Notes: a model not told the origin generated them from the letters alone. A DNA stretch of 21,096 nt from Carex sylvatica (GCA_964058845.1 CAXKVR010000196.1:40001-61096), one strand, 5' to 3'; shown: positions 1 through 10,505, counted from the stretch's first letter. A program made the numbers and translations.

Positions 1-45
1 TCATCCCGGCTCAAGGCCGAGACCCCTGTCGGCGCTGCTGCTTAG
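1..45 (+). CDS. Possible C-terminal end of an upstream gene (partial)
   Basis: The first 45 bases are GC-rich and read openly in frame 1 as SSRLKAETPVGAAA followed by a TAG stop at 43-45; the composition becomes AT-rich at once afterwards. This looks like the final codons of a coding exon cut by the window edge. An AATAAA-like AATAATAAAG at about 320-330 could belong to its 3' untranslated region. Fourteen residues are too few to assign a family, and chance cannot be excluded. Confidence 0.3.
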   Translation, partial: SSRLKAETPVGAAA

Positions 46-931
46 ACTTTGAATTTATCATCCTTCATTTGTCATCGTGTATTTATTTTCATATGTCCCA
101 AACCATTTTTAAGGCTCATATCATATTCCCTCAATTTTCAGTATAGAAAGGAAAATGGAAGGCCCAGCTATTTTTAGAGTTCTTCCCCCTTTTATTATCC
201 TCTCTCTGTTTTCTTATTTTTAAGTCGAAGCTAGTTAAAATAGGCAACAGAGTTCATGTTTTGTTTTCATATTTTCAGAAAAGTAGTATCAAACAATCAA
301 TTATGGGGTAAAGCAGAAAATAATAAAGAATTGAATATTGAACATGTACAATAACTGATTGGCGATCGAGAGAGATGAATCTGGGAATACAGGCATCAAT
401 CAAATTAAGCAATTATCATTTCCCTCTCATCCACTCGCGGATCCAAGAAGGATCGAATTCACATCCTCTCCAATACCTGATAAGGGAATCTTTTACAATT
501 AGTAGATTTGTACCGTTCATTTTAACTTGGCACAAATCTCAAAGCCCAAAAATACTGCCCTTATTGTAGCCCGAATTCAAAACCGGCTGAGATTTAATTT
601 TAAACTATAAAGTAAGGATAATTCTCTCCAATACATGAGAGAATACAAATCCAGAAGAATAGGGGTAGGCACTACTTCTGAATTTGATTTTTTTATTTTA
701 ATTTAGTGATATTTTATACTGGTGTAGTGGTGTTTACTCCTGGATGGATATAATGTCTACTTCTGAATCTATAGTTAAGTAGAAGAAAATTGCGTGAAAA
801 AATAAGTCAGCTCAGATTGATTTGCATAAAAGAAGAAAGAAAAAGACACAGTCCGATTAGCTATTCCACTTAGAAGAATTGTTGATTTGTTAAGAGAAAA
901 AAGGGACTGCTACTAAAGATATAAATATGTA
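46..931. other. AT-rich intergenic spacer
   Basis: No gene is supported here. The ORF at 375-569 has no recognisable domain and an uneven composition. A short hairpin ATTCTCTC...GAGAGAAT with an 8-base loop lies at 621-644. Confidence 0.6.
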
Positions 932-1440
932 TTGTGACTAGTCACGCCGTAATTTGGATCACGTGTCGTGTCGTGTCATGATCAAATTTGAAATGATGGT
1001 CATGACATATTAATGGTCACAACTAGAGTTCTAAATAGCGTGCTATAGCGACGGGGAACCCGAGCAAAACTTGTGTTTACCCAGAAAATTACCTATAGTG
1101 CTATTGATGCTATAACACGCTATAGCGGCGCTATATGGGCATAGCGTCATTTTTTTAATCATTTCACTATGACGCGATAAACGCTATTTAAATCTTTGAT
1201 CTCAACACATTAATCACGCCATGACCATACATGACGTGTCTAAACGTGACTGGTCACGTTTGCCTCGTTAATTTTTTTTTTCATAATTTAGATTAGTTTA
1301 TTTAAGATTCACCATTCGATTAAGATCTAACGGTCTTAATTACACATGACCATATATCATGCCGTGACCAAAACTTTTACGTGACGTATCTTTCCATGCT
1401 AAATTTTTAAAAAATGATCACGCCACGTGAATGATCACAA
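932..1440. mobile_element. Degenerate DNA element with short inverted ends
   Basis: The left end TTGTGACTAGTCACG (932-946) and the reverse complement of the right end, TTGTGATCATTCACG (1426-1440), agree at 12 of 15 positions. Both flanks of the interior are rich in GTGAC/GTCAC and ACGTGAC motifs (936, 942, 1016, 1242-1260, 1367-1385), which are absent outside. No clear target duplication is visible. I read this as an old non-autonomous element interrupted by the hAT-like MITE at 1024-1198. The boundaries are tentative. Confidence 0.35.
1024..1198. mobile_element. Small hAT-like MITE with TAGCG-rich ends
   Basis: The left end TAGAGTTCTAAATAGCG and the reverse complement of the right end CGCTATTTAAATCTTTG agree at 13 of 17 positions. 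The similarity continues inward with a small gap (AAATAGCGTGCTATAGCG against AAATAGCGTTTATCGCG). Flanking 8-mers GTCACAAC (1016-1023) and ATCTCAAC (1199-1206) match at 6 of 8, which fits a worn 8-bp hAT-type duplication. The interior is full of GCTATAGCG-like words and has no coding capacity. The element is 175 bp. Confidence 0.55.
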
Positions 1441-3366
1441 CACATAACCAACACAGGTGCTGTGACGGAGACGTATCTAGTCATACCACGACTTTTTTTA
1501 TATATCTATCCACTACTCGATCCGCTCCAATTCGTCGGGAGCTATTATCAATATTTTGTGCCTATCCTAATCAAAAATCTCAAATCTGCCCCTGCTCTCA
1601 TCTGACTAATTAACTAAATTAAATCTACACTATTCTCATTTTAGCCTTAATATTGTGACTTTTGACCGTCAAATCAGCACATTTTTTTGTTAATAATAAT
1701 TAAACATCTAACTCGCACTCGTACTTAAAAAAGAGTAATTTCATATATTTTTCCTCACACTGAATAGGCTGCCTGACATAATGAAATTACGTATTGCATA
1801 CATTGATGCATATTTTGATGCATACATAATGTTATGTTATATTAATTATGTCTCTCTTTCTCTCTCTAGACACGCTCGCCCGTTCACACACATCCACACT
1901 ATAATATATTAATATGTAGAAGCAAACAAATTCATCTGCTCTGCATCCCTGAAGTACAGAAACAGAAACATCAGTAGCTAGATAATAATATTATACATAT
2001 GGACCCCTGCAATGCAATTTAAAAATTAGAAACTCAAGTTTGAATATAATTAGCTGATGTCTTCCTCATGTAGATCCAAATAAATAAATTTCATGTCGTG
2101 TAAAGGTGTTTTTAGTTTTAGGTGCCTCTGCATGCAAACATCCCTATCCTCTATTGTAAGAATCAAATACCAATTGTAACGTAGCAGCTTTTGCTCAGTA
2201 TGTGTTCGATCGATACAGTATGAATTGGGGTCATGGGATGAAGATAATTTATAATTTATTTTACTTGTCAACCAATTTGTAATTGTTAAGACGTGCTTGC
2301 TGATTGAATTATACTAACAAAACCTAGCTAGAATGTAGTCTCCATGACAAGGATTTAATACCTACTAAACCTAACCTACTTAAAGGAAACATATATTGGA
2401 CCAAATTAGAGATTATTTTGTAGCTCTGCTTATTTCTCCTCCTAACATGCGCAAGTTGATCATTTACATGCCAGATCTCTAAACTTTAGCAGCTACACAA
2501 TACGTCGAATGATGAATATTAGCTAGTTAAAACGCATTAATTAATTTTTCCTGGAGTGAAAGTGAAAGATGAAGCAAGGTCTGAATGGTATTTCAACAAT
2601 TAATTAATTATTAACATGCTATGCTATGTTTACGTGTGGGTGTTGAATTCGATTAAAGGTTCCAAGCAGGAGGAATCATTGTTAGCTAATAATTAGTGCT
2701 TACTATGCACCTCATTTCCGTCCTTGCTGGCTGACACATTTGATGGACCCCAACCCCAACCCAATCCCCATGGCCGTCTCTGCTCTTTTTTTACTGTGCG
2801 TGTCTGTGTTTGTGTGTGTGGAGTGTGAGACATGACATCATTGACATGATAAGAAATAAAATTGACATTTGACTTGACATCCCTTGAAAGAGAAGAAGAG
2901 AAAAGAATTGAGCAATTTTGCAAAGGTTGACCTTTACCCATGCATCACATTCATCCTCCATTTCCATTTGTAGAAAATAAAAAATGTCTCTGGTCAATTG
3001 CTCTTCGTGCTCCTAATTATCTATGATAATTATGTGCAATTCATACTATATATTATCAAGCACTTTTGGACCATCCACCCCTCTCATTTGTCTCTCTTAC
3101 GAGCAAAAGATTAATTTGGAAATTCACACTCAAGATTAAACAATCAGGAGGTAATATAGGGAATTGTAATCAGAAATGAGGACATTTGGTTTAATTTCAT
3201 TTCATTTAATTATATATATCTGACCAATTAATTGACCTATTCTCCTCAATGCAACAACATACAAGAAGACTAAAGGCCAAAAGCTACAACTTACATATAA
3301 CATGTTGCATTTAACTGACTGACTAGTTGTACATCAATGAATGGAGGAGCAGTGTCCTTCCTTTTT
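1441..3366. other. AT-rich spacer downstream of the OCTOPUS-like gene
   Basis: No gene, RNA gene or well-defined transposon was found. The right part (about 3100-3366) should contain the 3' untranslated region of the minus-strand gene ending at 3367. A short TG-rich tract is at 2803-2820 and a W-box-containing palindrome AAAGGTTGACCTTT at about 2922-2935. Short ORFs on the minus strand at 2050-2271, 2693-2941 and 2791-2997 look random. Confidence 0.5.
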
Positions 3367-4905
3367 TCAGTACAATCGGTGAACGGGTCTCGCAGACAGT
3401 GATTGCGAACCTGTACTGACTGGTCTGACCCCACTACTCCTTCCACTCTGGTTTCCCATCATTGGAGTCAAATAGAACCTCAGCATGCTGTTATCCACTC
3501 GACCTGGAGAGAAGCGCGCGCTCCGATTTCTTTCCAAAACAAATTCATCCCTTCTCTTCTTGCTGTACCCGTTGTTGGTGTTAGTGTGAGTGTTGTTAAT
3601 GTTAATCATGTCGACACTGTTTCTTCTCATGCTTCCACCAGTAGCATTGTAACTGCTGAATGAACTCCTTGCACTAATGCTGCTATTGCATCTCATAAAA
3701 TGCTCAGGATGGTTGCTCGACACATGATTTGTGTTTGCAGATTGATCCTTGCTGTTCCCCTTTTTTTGTATCAGACCCCACAGGTTCCATCCCTTGGTCC
3801 ATTTTTTGGGCTTTTTCTCAGCAATCTGAGACTTGCATGGGTCCTGGAAAACAGAACTGAAGCTCCCTGACATGCCATCCCCATCCCTGGTTGCAATTGC
3901 ATGGTGGTAGTGGTAGAATTCGGCACCGCCTGCCGGCGAAACTTTAGAATTGAAAGCTGGTATGGACCTATGCTCGGCATCAATTTCAAGTTGGGGTTGG
4001 GGCCCTTTTCGCATGGAAGCTGACCTCTCGAAGCTCCTCCTGCGGCGACTGGAACTGGACGAGTCAAGGTAATAATCCCTGGTCTGAGCCTGAGAGCCCG
4101 GGATTGCACTCTCATCTTCTACAGGGATCTGATCATCGTACCGGCGAATTCCTGCGGGGTCCAGTGCACAGTCTGCTGCAGAAAGCACAGGATGGAACCG
4201 AGAATAATTGATGGGTCGAGCTGAGGCTGAGTACCCATCCCAAGAAGCTCGGGGTTCATCAAAAGAAAAGCGGGGCGGGCAATCGAAGGAGATGCGACCC
4301 GCATCGACAGAGAAGCGGGGTTCAGTATCGCAGGATCGGCGGGACCCAGTGATGGTAGGGCCATGGGGGACTAGATGAGGCAGGGGCATGGGAGGAGCGG
4401 CAGCCAGGTTGTTGGTGCAATGCTGCTGCTTCCTATGGATGTGCTTGCCGCGCCACTGGTGCCACTTTCTGATCAAGAAATTGGAATTGGAATTAGAGGG
4501 TATAGAAGTGGAGTGTCTGGGCCTGGAGTGAGAATGGGACTCCAGATCTAAGTGGATCTTCATGGGCTTGAGGTCTTCTTCTTCTTCATGGATTGTGGAC
4601 CCTCTGCCTCTGCCACTGCCCGGCGGGTGTGAGAGGGAGAAAGACTTGCAGCGGCGGAGGTGGGCAGAAGAGGCGGAGGCGGATGCGGAGGAGGAGGGGA
4701 TGGAGGGGCGTTGGGAGAAAAGGGATCTGACACGGAGAGAGGAGGTAGAGCGGCGGCCGGGTGCTGGAACGGAGGAAGGGGAGGCGGAGGCGTCGAGTCC
4801 TGCGAGGCGGTCGCGGAGGCAGGAGGGGCAGAAGCTGCCGGAGAAGGCGTCATCGTGCGGGTGGAGATCGCAGCTGGTGGCGCCGGAGCGACGCGGGGGA
4901 TCCAT
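3367..4905 (-). CDS. OCTOPUS-like protein (DUF740 / UPF0503 family)
   Basis: This is an intact single-exon gene of 512 codons. I recognise it as a member of the OCTOPUS (DUF740) family of plant plasma-membrane-associated proteins; OCTOPUS itself acts at the polar membrane in developing phloem and in brassinosteroid signalling. Family landmarks in order are: an N-terminal C-x2-H...C-x2-C block (C12, H15, C26, C29) ending in SCLRDRLAGLD; a Ser-rich linker; KPMKIHLDLE (113-122); a basic Trp-containing stretch (145-160); the block SCDTEPRFSVDAGRISFD (191-208) followed by FDEPRASWDGY (215-225); DYYLDSSSSSRRRRS (277-291); KKWTKGWNLWGLIQKK (367-382); LRFYLTP (475-481); and a C-terminus ending in HRLY. 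It is somewhat shorter than OCTOPUS itself. The ATG at 4905-4903 directly precedes the conserved N-terminal block, so the start is well supported. GC falls strongly from the 5' to the 3' end, as in many monocot genes. Whether it is a direct OCTOPUS orthologue or one of its paralogues cannot be decided here. Confidence 0.93.
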   Translation of the reverse strand: MDPPRRSGATSCDLHPHDDAFSGSFCPSCLRDRLAGLDASASPSSVPAPGRRSTSSLRVRSLFSQRPSIPSSSASASASSAHLRRCKSFSLSHPPGSGRGRGSTIHEEEEDLKPMKIHLDLESHSHSRPRHSTSIPSNSNSNFLIRKWHQWRGKHIHRKQQHCTNNLAAAPPMPLPHLVPHGPTITGSRRSCDTEPRFSVDAGRISFDCPPRFSFDEPRASWDGYSASARPINYSRFHPVLSAADCALDPAGIRRYDDQIPVEDESAIPGSQAQTRDYYLDSSSSSRRRRSFERSASMRKGPQPQLEIDAEHRSIPAFNSKVSPAGGAEFYHYHHAIATRDGDGMSGSFSSVFQDPCKSQIAEKKPKKWTKGWNLWGLIQKKGNSKDQSANTNHVSSNHPEHFMRCNSSISARSSFSSYNATGGSMRRNSVDMININNTHTNTNNGYSKKRRDEFVLERNRSARFSPGRVDNSMLRFYLTPMMGNQSGRSSGVRPVSTGSQSLSARPVHRLY

Positions 4906-5380
4906 CTGTCTATTTGTGCTGTCTTCACTGATGCTAGCACTTGGTCGTTGGTTGTTTTCTCCCTCCTTGTAACTACAAGCTCCCCCGTATATTACTATTT
5001 GGACAAATCTAGCAGAGCAATTAGAAGAAATCTATCTATCTGATGACCTCCTCTCCTCTCCTGAGGCTGAGATCGGAGATAACTAATCTCCCTAAATAAG
5101 GTAATCAATGGAATTGGAATTGAATGGGGTCAAAGGGAGTTACCAAATGCAATCAATTACTACTACTAACTATTAATTCCCTTACTTAATTAGCACTAAC
5201 AATTCCAGTAGAGTGAGTGAGTGCGGGAGTTACTGTGTGTGAATACTGAGGAGGAGAAGAACAACTGAACAAGAGAAGACTGGTGAATGAAAAGCCTTCG
5301 CCACACGGATTCCTTGCCCTTTCTATTTCTATTTCTCTCCCTCTCCATCTCCCTGTCCTGTGGGCCCTCTCCATTAAATA
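4906..5380 (-). promoter_or_regulatory. Leader and proximal promoter of the OCTOPUS-like gene
   Basis: Read on the minus strand, the region upstream of the start has GA-rich leader-like blocks (5040-5075 and 5310-5362). A TATA-like TATTTAG is at 5098-5092, about 190 bases before the ATG, which would give a leader of roughly 160 bases. This is positional inference; no unmistakable TATAAA box is present. Confidence 0.35.
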
Positions 5381-5627
5381 TTCTAATCATTCAATTCAAC
5401 AATAACGCAGTAACGCTTCAGTTTTTTTTTTTTTTTTTTCCTTTTGTTTTTTTCCCTTTGTTTTTTCAAATAAAAGCTAAAGCTACAAAGCTACTACACT
5501 ACTATTACTTGCAAAGAAATAAAAAAAAAAAAAAAAATAGAGAAAGAGACAAAAGTGAAAGGAAACTGAGATGGTTGTGGCACTTGCCCTGTGTGCTCTT
5601 AGTGGCTTTCTTCTGTGGGGTTCAGTG
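5381..5627. repeat. Homopolymer-rich spacer (T18, A17)
   Basis: An 18-base T run lies at 5422-5439 and a 17-base A run at 5521-5537, with further T-rich sequence between. No gene is supported. Confidence 0.7.
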
Positions 5628-6179
5628 TAGGGCTGTACAAAATCGTTTAAATTCGTAATTTATTCATAACTCACTCGCTAACTGCTCGTTTTAATTCGCT
5701 TATTTAAAAATTTGAGTCAGTTCTATCTCGAATTGGCTGACTCGTTTAATAAATAAGTTGAGTTTGAGCATACCCTAACTCTTTCATTAACAACTCGAGT
5801 TACACAAAATTCATCACAATAAATCTCATGCCCTTCTAAATTACTTATAAGTTGTTATTTAAATTTTTAGTTTTGTTAGTTGTCTTGTTAATTATTTTTG
5901 AATTGTTTGTGCTTAGATAAACTATTACTAAATCATTTGAATTGTTTATGTTTAGATAAATTATTACTAGTATATAATTATAAGTATAACTAAGAAAATT
6001 GACTAGTCAAACAAGTTATAAACGAGTTGTGAGCCAACTCGAGTTGATAATGAGCTGAATTCGAGTCAACTTTAAAGCTCATTATTGGCATCTCAATTCA
6101 ACTTGACTCGCTCATTTATTAAATGAGCTGAACATGAGTTGAAAATAATTCGTTCAAACTCGACTCATTTATAGCCTTA
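5628..6179. mobile_element. hAT-like non-autonomous element
   Basis: The element starts TAGGGCTGTACAAA and ends TTTATAGCCTTA, whose reverse complement TAAGGCTATAAA mirrors the start. The interior repeats short words on both strands such as GAGTTGA, CTCGAGTT, GAGCTGAA and AACTCG, a texture common in plant non-autonomous DNA transposons of this type. Flanking 8-mers GTTCAGTG and GCTATCTT do not match, so the insertion is old or the ends are slightly misplaced. It has no coding capacity. Length is about 552 bp. Confidence 0.55.
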
Positions 6180-6391
6180 GCTATCTTAGAGGATGTGAAT
6201 TCCGTGAAAACTTGGCCAAGGCTTGAAGAGAAATGGAGCACTCATTTTGGACAATTTTATGAGCATTGTACATTTTGAATCAGAGGAAACTCAAAACACG
6301 AATGTTGTAAATCTCTTTGTAAGTTTTATAGTAAATTTTATTTCACCTCAATTAGAGTTGAGATGAACAAGTTACGACCTAAATAGTAAAT

Positions 6392-6810
6392 ACGAATGAG
6401 AAGGGTTCAAATGTTTTCATTTTTTGTATTTTCATTATGTCTTCATTTTTTTAAACTTTAATAATTCAAAATTTGAAATTTAAAAGTCAAAATAAAATTG
6501 TTGGATATGATCTACATCATTCTATCTATGCACATGTAAAATATTATGGCATTTCAACTTTTTTTTGGTTGTTATCAAGAAATTATAAAAAAAATGTACT
6601 AATATGAATAATTTCTAGACATTGAATTTTCAACTTATTAATTCACATAAAAGCAAAATTGAAATGTGATAATATTTTATGAGAATATAGAGAAAATAAC
6701 ATAGATCATATATAACGGTTTTATTTTGATATTTATAATTTAAATTTTGAGTTATTAATTTTTTAAAAAATAAAGATAAAAAAATAAAAAACATTTGAAC
6801 CCTCCATACA
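6392..6810. mobile_element. Fold-back MITE, family A, copy 1
   Basis: The left end (GAGAAGGGTTCAAATG, about 6398-6413) and right end (CATTTGAACCCTCC, 6792-6805) are inverted. The arms pair over roughly 100 bases: for example AATTCAAAATTTGAAATTTAAA near 6465 opposes TTTAAATTTTGAGTTATT near 6738. Inner segments (ATTATGGCATTTCAAC and GTTGAAATGTGATAATATT-like) also pair, so most of the element is an imperfect palindrome. The same sequence order recurs at 12134-12518, which proves a repeated family. The target duplication is not clear for this copy. Confidence 0.75.
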
Positions 6811-7059
6811 AATATACCTTTCAGGTTTCCATTTAGGCCGAAAGAAGATTGAAAAGCAATTTCGAGCCGAAACAGATAGGGGTAAAATTACACAAGTTAT
6901 GTCTATGACAAAACTTCGACCTGAAACACATGCGCAAGAAGAGATTATTGAGCAATTTCACCACTCTACCTCCAAACTTCCTGAAAAAAAAATACATGCA
7001 TGGTTTTAGTATTAGAATTAGTATAAAGGGTTAACAAAAAAGAATAGAAAAATTAGATC

Positions 7060-7067
7060 TTACTTAG
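7060..7067. repeat. Left 8-bp target duplication TTACTTAG
   Basis: Identical to 7418-7425, directly flanking the element between them. Confidence 0.85.
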
Positions 7068-7417
7068 CAGGGCAGACTCAAAATTTTCGTCAAGGAGTAA
7101 AAAATATCAGATTTAAATAACTAATTGAATTTAAATCCATTAACTAATTAGATACTCGATAAAAAACAATGCTTTAACTTATACTTTTCAATACTCTGAT
7201 TTGTAATTTTTTATTCTCTAGCCTATAATTTTAATTACTAAAATATAATTCAAAAAATTATTTTAAATTTTAACCCAAATTACAAATGAAATATTCAGAA
7301 AGAGGCAAAAAAAATTTAAAAAAAGCAAAGTCGTTCAGAACATTCTAATTTTAACTAAAACTTAAAATTCCGAGAGGACAATTGCTCCCTCTTCCAAAAC
7401 TATGTGGGTACGCCTTG
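7068..7417. mobile_element. hAT MITE with perfect 8-bp target duplication
   Basis: The element starts CAGGGCAGACTCAAA and ends with the complement of CAAGGCGTACCCACA; the two ends agree at about 10 of 15 positions. It is flanked on both sides by exactly TTACTTAG. An 8-bp duplication and CA-starting ends point to the hAT superfamily. The 350-bp interior is AT-rich and non-coding. Its right end, read on the minus strand, resembles the sequence starting at 14484 over about 70 bases. Confidence 0.85.
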
Positions 7418-7425
7418 TTACTTAG
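7418..7425. repeat. Right 8-bp target duplication TTACTTAG
   Basis: Identical to 7060-7067. Confidence 0.85.
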
Positions 7426-8528
7426 GCAGGAGCTTTGAAAGAAATAGAAAATTCTAGAATTTTTTCTTTCATTTTGCTCTCCTTATTTTTTTATAGTTTA
7501 TTATATCATATTTACCTTTTTTAGTAGTTTTTCTTAGAGCTTAGACATCTAGCTTGATACATTGTTGTCGTTTAATTGATTTACTTGGATTAAATTTTCT
7601 GTTGTGTAGTTGATTTATTTTTTGCATGCTTATTTTGTATATTTGTTTTATTTTGAAATATATATAATCGGTTTAGACAAAGTACATTTTTGAATAGCAT
7701 GACACAAGGATTGAAATTAGAGTATCTATGCATGAAAACTGAGGTAGTCAATGCAAACTTAATCAGATCCGTTGATTACTTCACCAACTTTTTAAATAAA
7801 GATTAGAGTTCAAGCTATCTAATTATTTAACATCTGTACAAAAATATTTTTTTTGGATTTCAAATCTACAACATTCTATATAGATAGTATTACTTTTGTC
7901 ATTAGATCAAATACTAGTTATTGATTACTTCACCAACTTAATTTAAGTCAATACTCGAAGTCGTGAGACTTAAAAACTATTTCGAAAAATCAACATTCGA
8001 AATTTAGGATCATTATATAAAGTTGGTGACTAATATAGCATTTGGATAATTAAAAAATAATGCGTTTAGTTTAGCAACATTGAAAAAGATTTTTCCTAGA
8101 TAGGGTGTTATGCTATGAAAATGGGTAAATACATACTAATTGCGGATTAAAATCCCTCAAATCAAGCAACAAAAATTTAGTTTAAGTAAATTGATTAGGT
8201 AATAATTAAGTATTATAATGAAGCCGAAAACTCCTAAGAATTTAGAGACCGGAGAACTTCCTTTATTAAGATTTGTGTTAATTAATTATGAATCCTTCTT
8301 GATTTAGGAATTTAACTTTCAAAATTCTTAAATTATGAATTTAGTCTAGCTTGTTCAAATATTTCAAACTTATACTACTCAAATGTAGTCTCTATGGATC
8401 AACACCCTAGTCTATACTAAATGATAGATTAATATGCTTGTAAACTGTTCAATAAGGATAATATTATGATTAATTTTATTAGTACTTGAAATTTGAACGA
8501 TTTAAAATTAATAATTTATCATACAATT
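7426..8528. other. AT-rich spacer with an exact 19-bp direct repeat
   Basis: No gene is supported. The words at 7772-7790 and 7921-7939 are identical over 19 bases (TTGATTACTTCACCAACTT), and AAGTTGGTGA at 8020-8029 is an inverted partial copy. This may mark a decayed mobile element. Confidence 0.5.
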
Positions 8529-8860
8529 TAGAGTGAAAACAGATAAGATATAGAGCGGATGGTAGTAAAATCATATCAATTACGAATTAGATAATGGACG
8601 GATACATATCAGTTCATATACTTATTAAAAAAAAATATAAATATTATAATAAAATGCTAAAGTTCATATAAATATTTTTAATTATATTGATGAATAAAAT
8701 ATTTTTTAATTCCATAATATATGTTAAACTATATAGTATATTTCTATCATCCGGATACAAATAATTAAAACTTAAAATCATATCTGTATTCATATTCATA
8801 GGAATATTCATATCTAATTTTTCGAATACAATCAAATATTATCCGCTCTATTTTCACCCA
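8529..8860. mobile_element. MITE-like element with GTGAAAA...AGAGCGGAT ends
   Basis: The left end TAGAGTGAAAAC is followed by ATAGAGCGGAT (8550-8560). The right end reads, on the other strand, TGGGTGAAAATAGAGCGGAT (8860-8841). The two match apart from about 10 extra bases on the left. The interior is extremely AT-rich and holds ATATTCATA-like repeats and no credible gene; the 63-codon minus-strand ORF at 8644-8835 is a composition artefact. No target duplication was recognised. Confidence 0.6.
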
Positions 8861-9308
8861 TAATTATCAATGCTACAATTGCATCAAATTAAATTGTTAG
8901 ATTATCTATAATGTCCAATAACAAATTTATAAAATTTACATTTTAATTTTAGTTGAATCATTTTGAAAAGTCTTGTTCGCCGAGATTGTCAAATAAGTGT
9001 TGTTAATTTATCTTTTCTCATTATAAAAGCCATAGTATATTCACCGAAAATTTATCATATGAAAATTAGCGGTCAAACTGATTGATTCAACAATCCAACC
9101 TTTGAACCGCTGACCCGAGCCGTGACCAAGTCGATATACGGTTTGATTTTGATAACATTAATTTGTAAAACAAAAAAAGGACATTAAACTAATTGGCCGG
9201 TTTATTTGAAAGCTGATCGGTTCATCAAGTTTTTGTCTTTTTTTCAGGTCTTGTGTAGACTGAACCGATCTGGACTCTAGATTCCATTCATTTATGGTCT
9301 AAACTTGA
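8861..9308. other. Spacer with a GATCGGTTCA hairpin
   Basis: No gene is supported. GATCGGTTCA (9215-9224) and TGAACCGATC (9261-9270) are perfect inverted repeats separated by 36 bases. Further GAACCG/CGGTT words at 9090-9200 suggest a remnant of another DNA element. Confidence 0.45.
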
Positions 9309-10124
9309 GTTGTAAATAACGGTATGCGGTCGTCAAACGATTAATCAGTATGCAGCTGATTAATTAAAACAATGCGGACAATTTAATATTTTTATAAAAT
9401 TTATGTATATATATCATAATTTATAAAAAATAATTTATTTAACTTATTAAACTTATAAAAAAAACTTAATTTAACTTAGTTCTATTATTATAGCATGGCA
9501 CTACGTTTATTTTTTCTTAACGCATAACCTCTTTATATGTGTAAGTAATACATTTATTTAATGAAAAATAAATTCAAGAATTAAGCTTTTTCAAATACTA
9601 ATAATATATTATTTAAAAGAAATGAAACATTTTAATATAAAAATCACTAAATTTAGTTTATAATAACTTAGTTTAATAAATGAATATGTCGTACTAATTG
9701 AAAAAAAATACATCAATAAGTAAGAAAAATATATGGTATATAAATAACAGAAGAATTAATCAATTTCAATAAATAACAGAAGAATTAATCAATTTCAATA
9801 AATAACAGAAGAATTAATCAATTTCAAAGTAATTAAGAAGAAAAAAACTTATATAAAAAATATTGAATGTATGTGCAAGCACAAATAAAATTACAATACA
9901 TAATTTATAAAACTTATTATCACACACTATCACACAAAAAAAAAATCAATGTGAAAATAAATATTCGCTAGAATAAATTGAAATAAACGGATGATTAAAC
10001 GGTAAAACAGTCGATTAATTATTTTCATTTGCAAAAGACATCTGTTAAGTGTATTCGTAACGATTTGACTGCCATTAACTATTAAAAAACTATTTAATTG
10101 ATCGTTAAGACCGTTTTTTACAAC
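9309..10124. mobile_element. Non-autonomous DNA element with GTTGTAAA...TTTACAAC ends
   Basis: The left end GTTGTAAATAACGGTATGCGGTC and, on the other strand, the right end GTTGTAAAAAACGGTCTTAACG are inverted copies over about 15-20 bases. Related words (GATTAAT, CGGT, CGTCAAACGATTAA against CAGTCAAATCGTTACG) continue inward on both sides. The interior is AT-rich and contains a threefold 29-bp tandem repeat. No flanking duplication is evident and superfamily is not assigned. Length is about 816 bp. Confidence 0.5.
9741..9827. repeat. 29-bp tandem repeat, three copies
   Basis: The word TAAATAACAGAAGAATTAAT begins at 9741, 9770 and 9799, and the 29-base units are identical or nearly so. This gives exactly three units inside the 9309-10124 element. 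Confidence 0.9.
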
Positions 10125-10505
10125 ATTGATCCGAATTTGATAACACCAGTCTACCAAATCATGCGGGTTGTGATTCCAATATATCAGTTGTAAAATTGTT
10201 ACCGAAATATAAAAGTTTGGGAAAAATTTGAAAAAATAAAAAATACAAAGATTATGGCCAAAATATATTTTCCTTGGGATTTGGGAATAATCAATTGCAT
10301 GTCTTATTTGTATTTGGAATACATTAAATAATATGAAATCGTGTGGTTTTAAGAAATGTGTGATGGAAATGCACAGCAAGAGAAGAGAGAAGAAAAAATG
10401 GTGCCTCGGGAGGAGAAACGGTGTTGTCTGATGGTCACAGCAGCCTTTTATTTATTTAGTTTTAAAAAAAAGAACCTCGGAATTCGCCGCATTTGCTAAA
10501 TGGGG
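10125..10505. other. AT-rich spacer without a supported gene
   Basis: A 149-codon minus-strand ORF (9930-10379) crosses the right end of the neighbouring element and is rich in I, F, L and N, as random AT-rich frames are. Nothing else was recognised. Confidence 0.5.

Noticed and set aside
375..569. 64-codon plus-strand ORF
   Set aside because: No domain, unremarkable composition, and no supporting context.
4562..5043. Plus-strand ORFs over the OCTOPUS-like gene
   Set aside because: Frames opposite the GC-rich 5' end; rich in G, E and R as expected from antisense of Ser/Pro/Ala codons.
5287..5658. 123-codon plus-strand ORF
   Set aside because: Made of poly-T, poly-A and CT-rich tracts (runs of F and K) in the promoter area of the minus-strand gene.
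6401..6413. GGTTCAAATG as a tRNA T-arm
   Set aside because: No cloverleaf partners around it; it is the inverted end of the fold-back MITE. No tRNA, rRNA or CRISPR array was seen anywhere in the window.
9930..10379. 149-codon minus-strand ORF
   Set aside because: Composition is that of AT-rich random sequence (I, F, L, N), it crosses the inverted end of the 9309-10124 element, and no domain is visible.
10398..10499. 33-codon ORF starting MVPREEKRCC
   Set aside because: Short, with no homology recognised and no promoter or splice context.
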